Of a DNA stretch of 64,000 nt, positions 39,449 through 50,000 are shown one piece after another. The notes beneath the pieces were generated by a model, which worked only from the letters and a program-made list of their open reading frames with translations, was not told the origin of the DNA and made no database searches. Positions within the stretch are counted from its first letter, which is position 1, and each line of letters begins with the position of its first letter. The stretch comes from a virus. A program made the translations under genes and the position numbers. The stretch is from IMG/VR virus record IMGVR_UViG_3300019458_000002, positions 107,714-171,713 of that record, one strand, 5' to 3'.

Positions 39449-40242
39449 TATTGCTGTCTAAGCACGTATGTGCCTCCTTCTGAAAAAACTATTACTTTGC
39501 CACCTGTACCCCCAGGACTGGCTCCAAGTGCTTGTAGCGGCGAACTGGAGTTGAATAGGGGCTGTCCACTAAAGGACTTCTGGGCTATGTTTGCTGCTAA
39601 TGAGATTGCGCGTATAACTACAGCACCACCACCACCTCCACCAGAAGCTATTCCGCTTGCTCCATTGGCCTTGACTTTTGCTGTACCTTTCAAAACTATT
39701 TCTTTGGCTGCAATCCACACGATTCCACCACCTCCACCACCTGGAGTCGCTAGACCACCACCACCTCCACCACCGCCTTTAACTCCAGTGATTGCTCCGT
39801 TGCCAGATACATAACCTCCAGAAGTCCAAAAGAAAGTGTCATAGGGAGTACCTTTATTTGCGGCTAAAGAAGAAATTCCACCGGCTGCAGTTCCAGAGCC
39901 CCCGTTTCCGCCAATACCATCTGTATTAGCTCCAGGCGTTGCCCCAATTGCTCCACCATTCTGACCGGCTCCAAGAGTATTTCCGGCCCCACCATCTGCA
40001 TCGCTTCCATTATTCTGGATTGTGCATCCGTCATCTAGCAGCAGCTGTTCCATGACAAACAAACGATATCCATTTGTATTCATAGTCCAGGTCTTACTAC
40101 CAGACTTCTTGATGACGACGCTCTTGTAGAACGTATCTTTGGATAGAGTAATACTTTGATTGTTGGCGGTTTGAATTAAAGTTCCATCAACGCCAGCACC
40201 AAATATAGCTAATCCAGGAATCGCAAAGGTGTTAGAAGCCAT
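39448..40242 (-). CDS. Glycine-rich tail adhesin-like protein
   Basis: 264 residues. A strand-rich head (TFAIPGLAIFGAGVDGTLIQ) is followed by long glycine-rich stretches with eight- and six-Gly runs (KGGGGGGGGLATPGGGGGGI, SGGGGGGAVV) alternating with IVWIAAKEIVLKG-type strands. This recalls the polyglycine-helix sandwich of T-even gp38 adhesins, although homology is not shown. It is paralogous to the C-terminal half of the next upstream protein. Probable distal fibre or receptor-binding part. Confidence 0.55.
   Translation of the reverse strand: MASNTFAIPGLAIFGAGVDGTLIQTANNQSITLSKDTFYKSVVIKKSGSKTWTMNTNGYRLFVMEQLLLDDGCTIQNNGSDADGGAGNTLGAGQNGGAIGATPGANTDGIGGNGGSGTAAGGISSLAANKGTPYDTFFWTSGGYVSGNGAITGVKGGGGGGGGLATPGGGGGGIVWIAAKEIVLKGTAKVKANGASGIASGGGGGGAVVIRAISLAANIAQKSFSGQPLFNSSSPLQALGASPGGTGGKVIVFSEGGTYVLRQQ
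39620..39790. repeat. GGN-type trinucleotide repeats coding for glycine runs
   Basis: On the plus strand this shows as blocks of CCACCACCACCTCCACC (about 39629, 39726, 39755; another at about 40458). They encode six- to nine-residue glycine runs in the adhesin-like proteins. Such tracts may expand or contract in steps of three bases without breaking the frame. Confidence 0.6.
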
Positions 40243-41927
40243 TATGCATCTGTACCATTTACTCCATTAGGAGCCAAAACCTCTATAATTTCTCCACGAG
40301 CCATATCACACAGCAGGGTTCTTCCACCTGTTCCACCTTCACCACCCTTACCAATGGTATTGCCTGCTCCGTCTCCACCTGTTCCACCAGTTGCGTCTAG
40401 TGCAAATGTACCTGTACCTGTTTTAGTTAGGCCACCATGTAATAGAATAACTGCTCCACCACCACCTCCACCTCCACCACCAGAAAACGGTAGGGTGCCA
40501 TGGTCGCCGTCACCGCCTTTAGCAGATAAAGCAACCCTAGTTTGATTCCCAGCATTGATATGAGCCTTTGCAGCGCAAATCCAAAGGATTCCACCACCTC
40601 CACCACCAAGTCCAGAGACGCCCCCGTTTGCAGCACCAGAACCACCACCAGAACCACCTAAAAGGGGAACAGTACCAGTGAATGCTGGAAGAGCATCATT
40701 GTAAGCTCTATAGAGAATCGGAATAGTTCTGTAAAAAGTTTGACCAGCTACAGAGAATCCTGCACCGCCGCCATTTCCTCCAGTAAGCCCTATTCCTGAA
40801 TCGCCACCGTCTCCACCACCTCTACCTAAAGCACTATCTGAGGCATTATTTCCGCCAGCAATTCCATCGTTGGCTCCTGTAACGGAAGCTCCACCACTGG
40901 TTCCACCACCCAAGCTACCTTGTGGACCTCCAGCAACACCGAAAGACTGTCCGTCATTGTGTAGCTTAATATGGTCTACTCCAGTAAAAATAGCATCTGC
41001 AACAGTAATAGAAAAATTATTCTTGCAAAAAAACTTATAACCACGAAAGTGAATGTTTCTGGGAGCCTGATTATCAGGGTCGGGCATATCTATAACGAAG
41101 TCGTTAAATAGTGCGTCGATGCCGCTGTTGTCTGAGAACGTGTTTGGTCCAGCGAAGAATGAGTTTAGGTTTGAAAACGTTAATCTGTCGGTGCCAATAG
41201 TTACGGCATCTAAACTTGAAGAAAAGGTAATTGGCGTAGAGTCAACAGTTACAGAAAGCTGGTCACATCTCCAGTATGTTCCTGCATGCGTAGTTCCTCG
41301 GTCAACATAAACATGAATGTTATTTGCAAATTCTGCATCAGCATTTAGTTCTGGAACTCTTGTCCAGCCACTGGTGCTGGCAATGTACACACCATTTTCA
41401 GTATTGGCTGTCTGGTCCTTTAGAAAAACTCGATTGCCCTCTTCAACTTGGACACCATCCATAATAGGAAGTGCTCCAGCGGCGATAGATACGTTTGCTG
41501 TGCTACCAACAAGAGCCTCAACAAGCTTATTGTTTAGTCTCCAAATAGTGTCTATGTTGGAATTTCCTGAATTGATATGAACCGCTGTCCCCTGCTTAAT
41601 ACCATCAGCATTACTATCATTGAAACTAGAGTGCCTTGTGAGAATCCATGGAGTACCGCCGCTACCGCCTTGAACAATAACGTATAGTCCATTGTCAACC
41701 TGTAGAGCACCAGCCTGATTCTTTACAAGAAGATTTAGTCCTGCGCTTGTTCCGCCACCATCAATAACCAAGTTGCCATTGGCATTGGCTGTAAGTGTAC
41801 CAGGAGGACCCACTGTATAAGCTGGGAGTGCTACAGTGGTGGCAAGATGGCTCCATTTGGTTAGATACACGTTACCGTCGCTGCCATCTCCAAACCAACT
41901 GGGTTCTATTCCGCTTGATATCAACAT
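40242..41927 (-). CDS. Tail fibre/adhesin-like protein with two repeat modules and glycine-rich C-terminus
   Basis: 561 residues. The first 240 hold two copies of a module with a (V.EGNRVFLKDQ or equivalent)...NGVY...W.R pattern (the second is clearer: MDGVQVEEGNRVFLKDQTAN, GVYIASTSGWTRV, GTYWRCD). This module is frequent in phage fibre proteins. The C-terminal half is glycine-rich with GGGGGGILWICAAKAHI and a nine-Gly run, parallel to the next gene. It is translated with a 1-base overlap into the 264-residue paralogue. Likely part of the host-recognition apparatus. Confidence 0.55.
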   Translation of the reverse strand: MLISSGIEPSWFGDGSDGNVYLTKWSHLATTVALPAYTVGPPGTLTANANGNLVIDGGGTSAGLNLLVKNQAGALQVDNGLYVIVQGGSGGTPWILTRHSSFNDSNADGIKQGTAVHINSGNSNIDTIWRLNNKLVEALVGSTANVSIAAGALPIMDGVQVEEGNRVFLKDQTANTENGVYIASTSGWTRVPELNADAEFANNIHVYVDRGTTHAGTYWRCDQLSVTVDSTPITFSSSLDAVTIGTDRLTFSNLNSFFAGPNTFSDNSGIDALFNDFVIDMPDPDNQAPRNIHFRGYKFFCKNNFSITVADAIFTGVDHIKLHNDGQSFGVAGGPQGSLGGGTSGGASVTGANDGIAGGNNASDSALGRGGGDGGDSGIGLTGGNGGGAGFSVAGQTFYRTIPILYRAYNDALPAFTGTVPLLGGSGGGSGAANGGVSGLGGGGGGILWICAAKAHINAGNQTRVALSAKGGDGDHGTLPFSGGGGGGGGGAVILLHGGLTKTGTGTFALDATGGTGGDGAGNTIGKGGEGGTGGRTLLCDMARGEIIEVLAPNGVNGTDA

Positions 41928-41930
41928 TAA

Positions 41931-43637
41931 TTATGGTCCTTCTGCAATAACTGTTATTGAACCGTCTGTCCACATAACACAAACCTGTGTTCTATTTAGA
42001 GACCCTGGCTGTCCATTGTCTCTTAAAAATAGTTTTGCTTTGTCGGCTGCTGGTGCAACTGGAGCAGAATCTAGTTCTGTTAATTCGATTCCGCCTCCCA
42101 ATACAGAAACTGAATCATCCTTAAAGAATACCTTAGCTTTTCCTGGTGCAGGCGCTGCAGGATATGAACCAATGTCACTTAGTTCCATGCTTCCTTCAGG
42201 AAGTGTAGAAACCTTATCGGAAGATAGGTTTACACGAGTGTCATCAACGCCTCTACCTATATCAACATCGCCGGGTCCGAGCGGTGCATTGTTAGCATAG
42301 CCGTTGTCACGGGAAATGCCAGCCGCTGTTGCAACTCCAGTTATATCGTCTATGTTCACTACACGAGCAGTGTTGTTAGGAAAGTTTGCTATAGAAGATA
42401 GCTTTACGTTTCCAAAAGAAATGTGGGTTGCTGTTTTAAAGGTTCCGTTTACAGCAAAAAACTGGTCTCTGACAAAAATACTGTCGTTGATTCTCCAGGC
42501 CATTACAAATCTGTTGCCTGGCGGGTCAGAACCTCCTAAGCCTTTGATTGTAGTTTTTCTGGCAACCAGAGGATTAAGTCCCGCTACGGTTCTAGAGTTA
42601 GAACGGTCAAGGTCAACATAAACGCATTCGCCGTTTTCTAGGTCGGTTAAGCCTGGTTCATCTATAATTTGGTCCTGAACCTCGTTAATGAACTCAAAGG
42701 AGTTGTCAAAAACAAAACGAACAGATTTCCAATGAAGTTGTGTAAGGGGTATAAAGCCTACAGCCGGTACCCATTCAAAAAATTCTCCGTTATTAAATGG
42801 TGTGGCTCCACCACGAATCATTTTGACATTGCGGTCTGCAGCAAGACTATACCAGAACTCACCGCCGCCAATTTCCCAGACGCGAGTCATGACAGCTTCC
42901 ATCCATTCCTTTAAAGAACGGATTTCTTTGTCACCACCAAAGAAAATGTCGCCGCCAGCGCCTACACCAAAGGCAGTCTTCTCTCGGCGTCCCCCAGGCC
43001 ATCCATAGGAGCCATAAATATTAGGTGTGGTTCCACCAACACCTAGTCGAAAAAGAATCTGACGAGCATCCTCTAGGCTGGTGATGTTGTTTCCAGAATC
43101 TGTACGAACCTTAGCAATGGGTGCAATGCCAGGCGTGTTGTTGAAGTCCTGGGTGGAGATAGTAATTTTGTAATCTAGGGTGCGAGCTAAGGGAACCTGC
43201 TTGGGGTTCTCTTCATTTGTATCTGCATCCATGAACATGACCAAGTCAGCAGTTGTATCGTCTGCTTGTCTTGTGAGGTCTACGCCAATGTAGTTTACTA
43301 CACCAGGTACGAAGCCCCCGGTAACCCGTGGATTGGAAGCAGAAAGAACCTCAACTGGTCTATCGTTGGGTACACTGAAAATGGACCCATTCTCGGAAGC
43401 TAGATAGTGAATTAGGGAGCCACCAGCAGTCTCTACCTGAAGTGAAGTAGCTGGCTGCCCTGTTACGCCGCTACCAACTATGATTCTGAAACCGCGCACC
43501 ACTACGGCTTTTTCGCCAGCTACCATACGGCCAGCAAGTAAGTCAAAGTCTCCTCCTACAGACGATTCCAAGCCCCGAATATGAGGAATGTCGAGCCTTT
43601 GCTGACCTAGCCAGTTACCTTGTCGAATTACAGCCAT
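41931..43637 (-). CDS. Tail fibre or tail structural protein
   Basis: 568 residues, no catalytic motif. The N-terminal half is strand-rich with a GAGGDIFFGGDKEIRSLKEW turn; near the C-terminus two tandem repeats (SYPAAPAPGKAKVFFKDDS and SAPVAPAADKAKLFLRDNG) resemble short fibre-shaft repeats that end in a virion surface domain. AAGGA lies before the ATG and a conserved ACAATCTTAG element precedes it. Structural assignment rests on context and repeats. Confidence 0.5.
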   Translation of the reverse strand: MAVIRQGNWLGQQRLDIPHIRGLESSVGGDFDLLAGRMVAGEKAVVVRGFRIIVGSGVTGQPATSLQVETAGGSLIHYLASENGSIFSVPNDRPVEVLSASNPRVTGGFVPGVVNYIGVDLTRQADDTTADLVMFMDADTNEENPKQVPLARTLDYKITISTQDFNNTPGIAPIAKVRTDSGNNITSLEDARQILFRLGVGGTTPNIYGSYGWPGGRREKTAFGVGAGGDIFFGGDKEIRSLKEWMEAVMTRVWEIGGGEFWYSLAADRNVKMIRGGATPFNNGEFFEWVPAVGFIPLTQLHWKSVRFVFDNSFEFINEVQDQIIDEPGLTDLENGECVYVDLDRSNSRTVAGLNPLVARKTTIKGLGGSDPPGNRFVMAWRINDSIFVRDQFFAVNGTFKTATHISFGNVKLSSIANFPNNTARVVNIDDITGVATAAGISRDNGYANNAPLGPGDVDIGRGVDDTRVNLSSDKVSTLPEGSMELSDIGSYPAAPAPGKAKVFFKDDSVSVLGGGIELTELDSAPVAPAADKAKLFLRDNGQPGSLNRTQVCVMWTDGSITVIAEGP

Positions 43638-43650
43638 GATTTAGTCCTTA

Positions 43651-43660
43651 CTAAGATTGT
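43651..43660 (-). promoter_or_regulatory. Intercistronic ACAATCTTAG element (copy 1)
   Basis: On the minus strand AAAGACAATCTTAGT lies between genes, 13 bases before the ATG of the 568-residue tail protein. The same 10-base core occurs at 58076-58085 and 60695-60704. Could be a late promoter part, an RNA processing site or a translation element. Confidence 0.4.
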
Positions 43661-43662
43661 CT

Positions 43663-44094
43663 TTACCCATTTGCATTGGCAGTTTCATTAGACCAAGAAA
43701 GGGCTTGAAAGCTAATGTTTCCGGTCAGCAAGCCCCTTACTGCAACGCTCCAGTTTTGTCCTAACACAGAGCATTGGTCAGCCCTAAAAAGAACGTTGGA
43801 ACTGACTTGGTCAACCAAAAGTAGGGTAAAATATTTTTCTGCAGGAATATTGGGGTTTGTAGGTGTCATACCTGCACCTTCGGCGCCTCCGTCTCCAGTG
43901 TATTTATAGACACTCACGCTTCCAGTAATGGAAGTGGTAGTTGGAGCAAGCTCATATGGTTCGTTGGAGTCTAATCCGTAGATAGGCTTCTTAGGAGTAG
44001 ATGAAGACCAAGAAAAATTGAAAACCCTACCAACCTTTATGCCATTGATAAAAAGGTATACCTTGGGGCCTGTGATGATGAGTGATTTAGCCAT
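43663..44094 (-). CDS. Putative tail tube-like structural protein
   Basis: 143 residues. The pattern KVYLFINGIKVGRVFNFSWS, PIYGLDSNEPYELAP, SITGSVSVYKYTGDGG and GNISFQALSW is like small tail-tube or tube-related beta-barrel proteins of large contractile phages, in which a conserved GxDS/P element sits in the same place. A baseplate hub role is an alternative. It overlaps the 2189-residue protein's stop by 8 bases. Confidence 0.45.
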   Translation of the reverse strand: MAKSLIITGPKVYLFINGIKVGRVFNFSWSSSTPKKPIYGLDSNEPYELAPTTTSITGSVSVYKYTGDGGAEGAGMTPTNPNIPAEKYFTLLLVDQVSSNVLFRADQCSVLGQNWSVAVRGLLTGNISFQALSWSNETANANG

Positions 44095-47000
44095 TGCCCT
44101 TAGCCTCGCTTAGTTCCTCGTCAATTTCAGAACCTGCCCAAACCATGACTTGGTCAGACAGCTTGTAAAAGTCACTATCTGGGAAGCCTTCTCCTGCGAG
44201 ACCACGGTCTCCTGGGTAAACAATGTCTAGGTTCATCTTAAAGCCTGCTGCTTTGATTGCTTCTATGAATTTTTGTGCTGCTACACGTCCTGAAGGCGAA
44301 TCTGTAACGTAGAAGGAACCAAGTTCCTCAGGGTTCTCTGGAACGAATGCATGTGGAACAAACAAAAGCGTGATTTCGTCTCCACGGTCTACGTTCTCTG
44401 GGAATTCAAATTCTCCGTCGAGAACTAGTTCATTTACATTTGTAAGCAAGAATGTAAGAGGGGTTGTTTCCAGTACAATAAGACCAGTATTAGAAAGTCT
44501 CCAACCTGTATTGTAGTTAGAGTGTCCCTCTTCAACTAGCACGTATGCGTTGCTCTCTACGTTACCGGCCATTACCTGGTTGAAATCAGGCGCTCTTGTG
44601 AGAATAAATGGCAGGCTTGGACTTCCTGTCTGAATTACTTCATAGATGCCATTGTTCTCAGGAAGAAGTAGCAAATTCTTGACCAAAATTCTATCTCCTA
44701 CCGAGACAGAAATTCCATCTACAATAAGCAAACCGTTGTTTGCTCCAGTTAGAGTCTTTGTTGGACCAGCACCGGAAGGAACATTTGGAGGAAGCGGAGT
44801 ATTGGTAGCAAGTACGACATTTTCGTGGAAGCTCAAGACTGCTCCTGCGCCAGTAGCTAGATATGGAATCGGCTGAGATGCTCTGTTGGTTCCAAAGTTG
44901 ATGGAAAGGAAGCCTTTTTCATTAGGAAACCGAAGTGAAGGAGCTTGGTCGTTAATATCAGCTAATAGAGGTAGTTTGGAGTACTTATGACCCTTAGACA
45001 GCTTGATTCCGGCTCTAGCTACGATGCTGGTGATACCCACGCCAGAAGCGGGGTTCCACATATACGGACCTGGAATAGCGGATTCAAGGGCTTTAGCTTT
45101 TGTAATTGTAAATTCTTCAGTTTCGGTGGTAATAAAGGCGTAGTTTGGTGTCTTCACCTTAAAAATGGTGACTAGGTCAGGGTCATTCACCTCTAGAACC
45201 TCATGAAGCACCCCATTTATTCCTCCAGCCATGAAGCTTTCGGCTCCTGGGGATAGAATGTAGTCAAATTTTTCAGACTGTAAGGTGGCCTGGGGGAACT
45301 TGACCTTGGCTCCACCAAAGATTGCAGAAACGTCATTTCCTTCAAAGCTAAGGCCAGCGGCACTACAGAATGCACGTTCCCTTGGAATAGTAAAATTACC
45401 CTTTACCCAGCTGTATGTCTTCAGGTCGAAGAACTCGGCCGTTTCTCCAGCGATGTTTACTAGCTCCTTGGCTGCATGAGACTTAACCAGAGGAGTTGCG
45501 AAGTTCAGGGTTCCATAAGTAACGTTGTCAGTCTTAGAAGAATAGGCAATTGGACCTTCAAAATTGGTTGTTCCAATGCCAATGTACACGTTCCCGTTCT
45601 CGGGAAACAGGTCATAGTCTTCGATATCAAAGTTTATGGATGTTGACCCCGCATTTTCTGGGTCAACCAAGTTTGAAACAATTTTTTCAGAGCCAGGGTC
45701 AATTCCTAGTCCATCGACAACCATGATTTGGTTAATGGCAGGAAGGTATTTGGCTTTGCACCAGACTCGTTCACATGCCATAGGCGGTAACATTCTCCAA
45801 TAGCGCTCAGATGGCTCAAAGACCTCGCATGAGGATAGGGGTTGGGCAAGTCTAGAACCAGAATTTACGTTAAAGCCTCTTCCACCGAAAACGAAGTGAC
45901 GGCCATCTGGTAAACTAACCATGGCATGACCATAGCGGGCATAGGCCATAGGAGCTTCAGTCCTCCATTGCCATCCAGAAAATGGTTCTCTTGCAGCAAA
46001 CGTATTGTTATATACATGGCCGCCGTGGTTTGGAAAATCTCCAAATCTGATGGCCGTAGTATCTACTACAATTGGAGCAGGAGTATTCAGAATCCATTCA
46101 GAGGAGGCGTTTACCTCACCTGTAGCAACAACTACGTCTATGTACTGTATAAACTGATGTGACTCCATAAGGTCATCTGTTCTGGCTAGCACAGCAATGT
46201 AGTTGTTGTTGATTGGTCCAACGAATGACTTAACTACATATACACCGTTATCTGTTGACTTTCGGAATCGACCCTCGTCCTTAATTAAGATTCTGTCATC
46301 TACAATTACACTGAGGCTGTCGAACTTCAGAAAGTCTGGGTCATTGGGATTGATGATTGTAATTCTCTTGGAGCTTCCGTTTCCAACGAATGTAATTTCT
46401 GCATCTGGAAATGTCTCTTCCAGAGAGCGAGTTGTTGCCACTTTAACTTCAATTCTTCGAGGCACAGTTTCCTGGGATACAGAACTTGAGGCTTCATGTA
46501 TAGTTCCCACTTGCCCTTGAAAAATCTTTCTGATAACAGAATCGTTGATTGAGGTGTCATTGTGGGGAGTAAAGCTGATTGCACTAACTCCTACAACAAC
46601 TGTATTGTCTTGGTCTACTCCCCAGGTTGTGTTGCTCCAGGTATCACCTAGTTCAACCTTGTAAAATCTATTGAGAGTAAAATCTGCAGATGTATCTAGA
46701 ACAGTAGAGCGCGACCAAGCACCGGCTGTTGCGGTATAGACTCCGTTTTCAGAGGGGTTTGATTGAAAAAGAACAAGGACTCTGTGCCCCTCTTCAAGTT
46801 GAAATCCGTCAATTATTTGAAGTCCAGAAAGAACTGTATCTGTGGTAGTTGCCACTTTGACCCAAACAGGGTCTTTGTACATTGAAAACAAGTCAATGTT
46901 ACCTAGGTAAGTTCCTGTGGCTGCTCCGCTGGGAAGCAAGAAGCCCTTGGAGCTACTTCCTAGTCGCAGAAGTGCGTCCACTCCATCTTCACAGTTCCCC

Positions 47001-50000
47001 TTGTCTGGGAATGTTTCTAAGAACTTTCCGTTGATGTATAGACTTACGCTGTAGGTACCTCTTCCTTGGAAGAAAGAAGAATCGTCGCTAGCCAAATTCA
47101 CTAGAACAGTTTGTGTAGTCGGCTGATTCAAGCCTCCAGCATTAAATACCTGGAATTCGCTATCAAAAGTGATTGATATGGGGCCTTCAGAAAAGGCCTG
47201 AAATGCTTGCCCAGGAGGTCTTGCTAAAGTTAGTTGGCTACTGCTATTCTTTGTGACTACAACCCAATCTCCCTCATTTAGAGTATTGAATGGCCCAACT
47301 GGTCCGCCTGTCGATAAACCTGGAATTAAAACAGTGTCCCCTTCAACAACAGAGATAAAGGGAGTTCCGCTATGTGTAAATGTTGCTGTATTGTCTGGTA
47401 GAGCAACTACAGTAATGGTTCCTCCAGCAGTAGGTGTTGTGCGTGCAATTCCATCAGGAGGATTATTGGCAAACTTGGTTGCGTAAATGGTTGAGCTAGT
47501 GATATTTGTAACTATATATGAACCACGATTCTCTCCAAAAAATTCGTTTAGAGACCCGTTTGCTATAAGAAAGTGGTCTCCAATAAATTGAGTTGTGAGA
47601 TTCCAACTTCCTGTATCTTTTGTAATTTCTACGTCCATTCCACCAACTGCAGTAATGGTAACGTTGTCTGGAAAAGTTACACCAACAAAGGACCGTAAAG
47701 GAAGCGGCAGTGTATTAACTGGAACTTCTTGAATTTGCTTTTTTAGAGCATAGTGGTAGAACACAGGCTGTGTATCGCTGTGTGGGATAGGCATGTTGAT
47801 TTCAAAGGGAATAGATGAAGCTGCTGAAACTGGGACTCCAGTGTTGTTTTCCCAAACGAAGTAGAACTTGCGTTGACTGGAATCGGCGGTTGGAAAGATA
47901 GAAAGTCCAAACTCTATTAGTACGTTGTCAGTCGTACTTAGGCCAGTGCCTCCGTTAGAAAATACGGTGCCTTCTTTTGAAGTTATCCACCCCATCATTG
48001 TCCAGTTTGAATATATCGCTGTGTTCAGAGCCGTTTGCTCAGCACCCGGACTTGAAATCAAGCTAGCTAAACTTCCAAATCTTACGGCATTCCCAATTTT
48101 GCCGGTAGGTCTTGGAGCAACGCCTTGTGTAAGTTCTACTCCTGTCACAGAATCAACGAAGGTTGGTCCCGCTGCATCTTCAAAGTCGAACATTAAAACG
48201 GTGGGCTGGGGTTTTTGAGGATAGTTTGGCACAGGGTCTCTACCACCCACAACCATGATTTGTCCAAAGTTTTCATTGTTGCGAGCAATAGTACCTTGCA
48301 AAACTCTCCTTGGTAGAGGGGCCTCTAGACTCCAGGAGTCTCCTGATTTGCTGTATGTTTGAACTTTATCTGTGGCTATGTTCCATCGTTCATATCCACC
48401 GGCCACATGAAGGTCATCTGACGTGGAAAATTGGCAAATTCCCATGCCCTCACCAACTGCTGTATTTAGAGGAGCTAGGTCTAGCTTTGTAATTGTGGCA
48501 GCCACCGTATCTACTCGGGCTCTTCGAAAGGTGCTCAAGATGGTTGAGCCAATCATTCCTGCCCATGGAGTTGTTACACCGCCGCCATAGTAGAAATCCA
48601 GTTTGTCGTTGCTGGCACCGCCCACATCCTGAATTAAAAAGTAGTCGTCACGAATAGTGGCTTCCCCATTACCACCAGAAAAATTCTTGTACTTGTATAG
48701 AAACTGCTTTAGACCACCAATGTCATTAATCCCAGTAACCTGGAACAAATTGAATTCTCCGACCATGGTGATTTCACCCGTTGAATTTAGGCGTCGGCCA
48801 GGAAGAGTAACGGCTGTCTTGCCATCTAGGATGTCACAGACCTTGTTATAGACTAGGTCAAGCGTAGTATCTTGGCTCCAGATTGCCCCTTCGCTATAGT
48901 TTGTAGAGCCAGTTACGGTTCCGTTTGGAGCTACGGTGCCGCTTGGTGCGCCAAGGACAATTTCTGGCGCAGTCAGGTCTCCATATAGACCATCAATAAT
49001 GACTTGGTCTCCAACCTTAAGTTCATTTTCTATTGGAGTACCAGTATCAATGGTCAGGACTCCGAACTTATCTCTATGAGCTTCGCTAGCGGTAAAGGTT
49101 TCACCGGCTTGAGCATATGCTCCAGTTCTCATGTGCCTACCAACAGCCTGAGTAGTTGCTGGAAGTACAACGTCTATCTCTTTATCGTGCTGAGCAACAA
49201 CTACGAATCGAATGTTGTCATATATAGTCCTTTTGATGGGCCTAAAAAGCATCAAACAGTCATATTCACACTGCTCTACAAGTGCTTGTGCAGCCCCAAC
49301 CTGATTTTCTACCTCAAAATATTGCTCTGTGGGAGTAAAGACAACGTTAACGATTCTAAACTGGCCTCTATTGCCAGGAAGGAACTCACTGCCTCTGATG
49401 ATAACGTAATCACCAATGTGAAGTTTTTGTAAGTTAAAGAAACCTACCGTCAAAAGGTTGAATCTAACTCGCTTATTGTTGAAGGGATACTCCGTTGGAA
49501 TTGAAATCTCCCAAGAAGGTAAAGATGGAGGAGGTCCAACGATAGGGAATATATTCTGAGAGAACTGAAGGGTGGCTTGGGCTGTTCCACCAGTTACTCT
49601 AATACCTGAGGACAGGCCTCGGCTTCCGCTGTAAATGCGAACATAGGTTTTTGCTGTAACGGGGTCTTTGAAGGCGATGGCAAATGCATTCGAGCCCTGC
49701 TCCTTAGCAGTTCTAGTGATTGTGTATGCTACTTCGATAGCCGTAGCCTTGCGCAACCTAGCAAAGTCTGCTCTGTTGAATACAACATTGACGACTTGCT
49801 TTTCATCTACAAGAAACGATAGTGTTGCTCCATTTGTAAACGTATATAGTTCCTCGACATCGCTTTGAACATAGGCCTTGACAGCATCCGTTCCATAGAA
49901 TACTTCCAGAACCTCCAAGAAAGCTTCTTGTGTAAGTTGATTGGACTTAAAGACGATTGCTAGTTGACGATATAGGTCGTCGCTGATGCCAATATTAGGT

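Noticed and set aside
39470-39814. A 114-residue plus-strand ORF rich in proline.
   Set aside because: It is the antisense shadow of the glycine-rich minus-strand gene (GGN read as CCN), with no ribosome-binding site.
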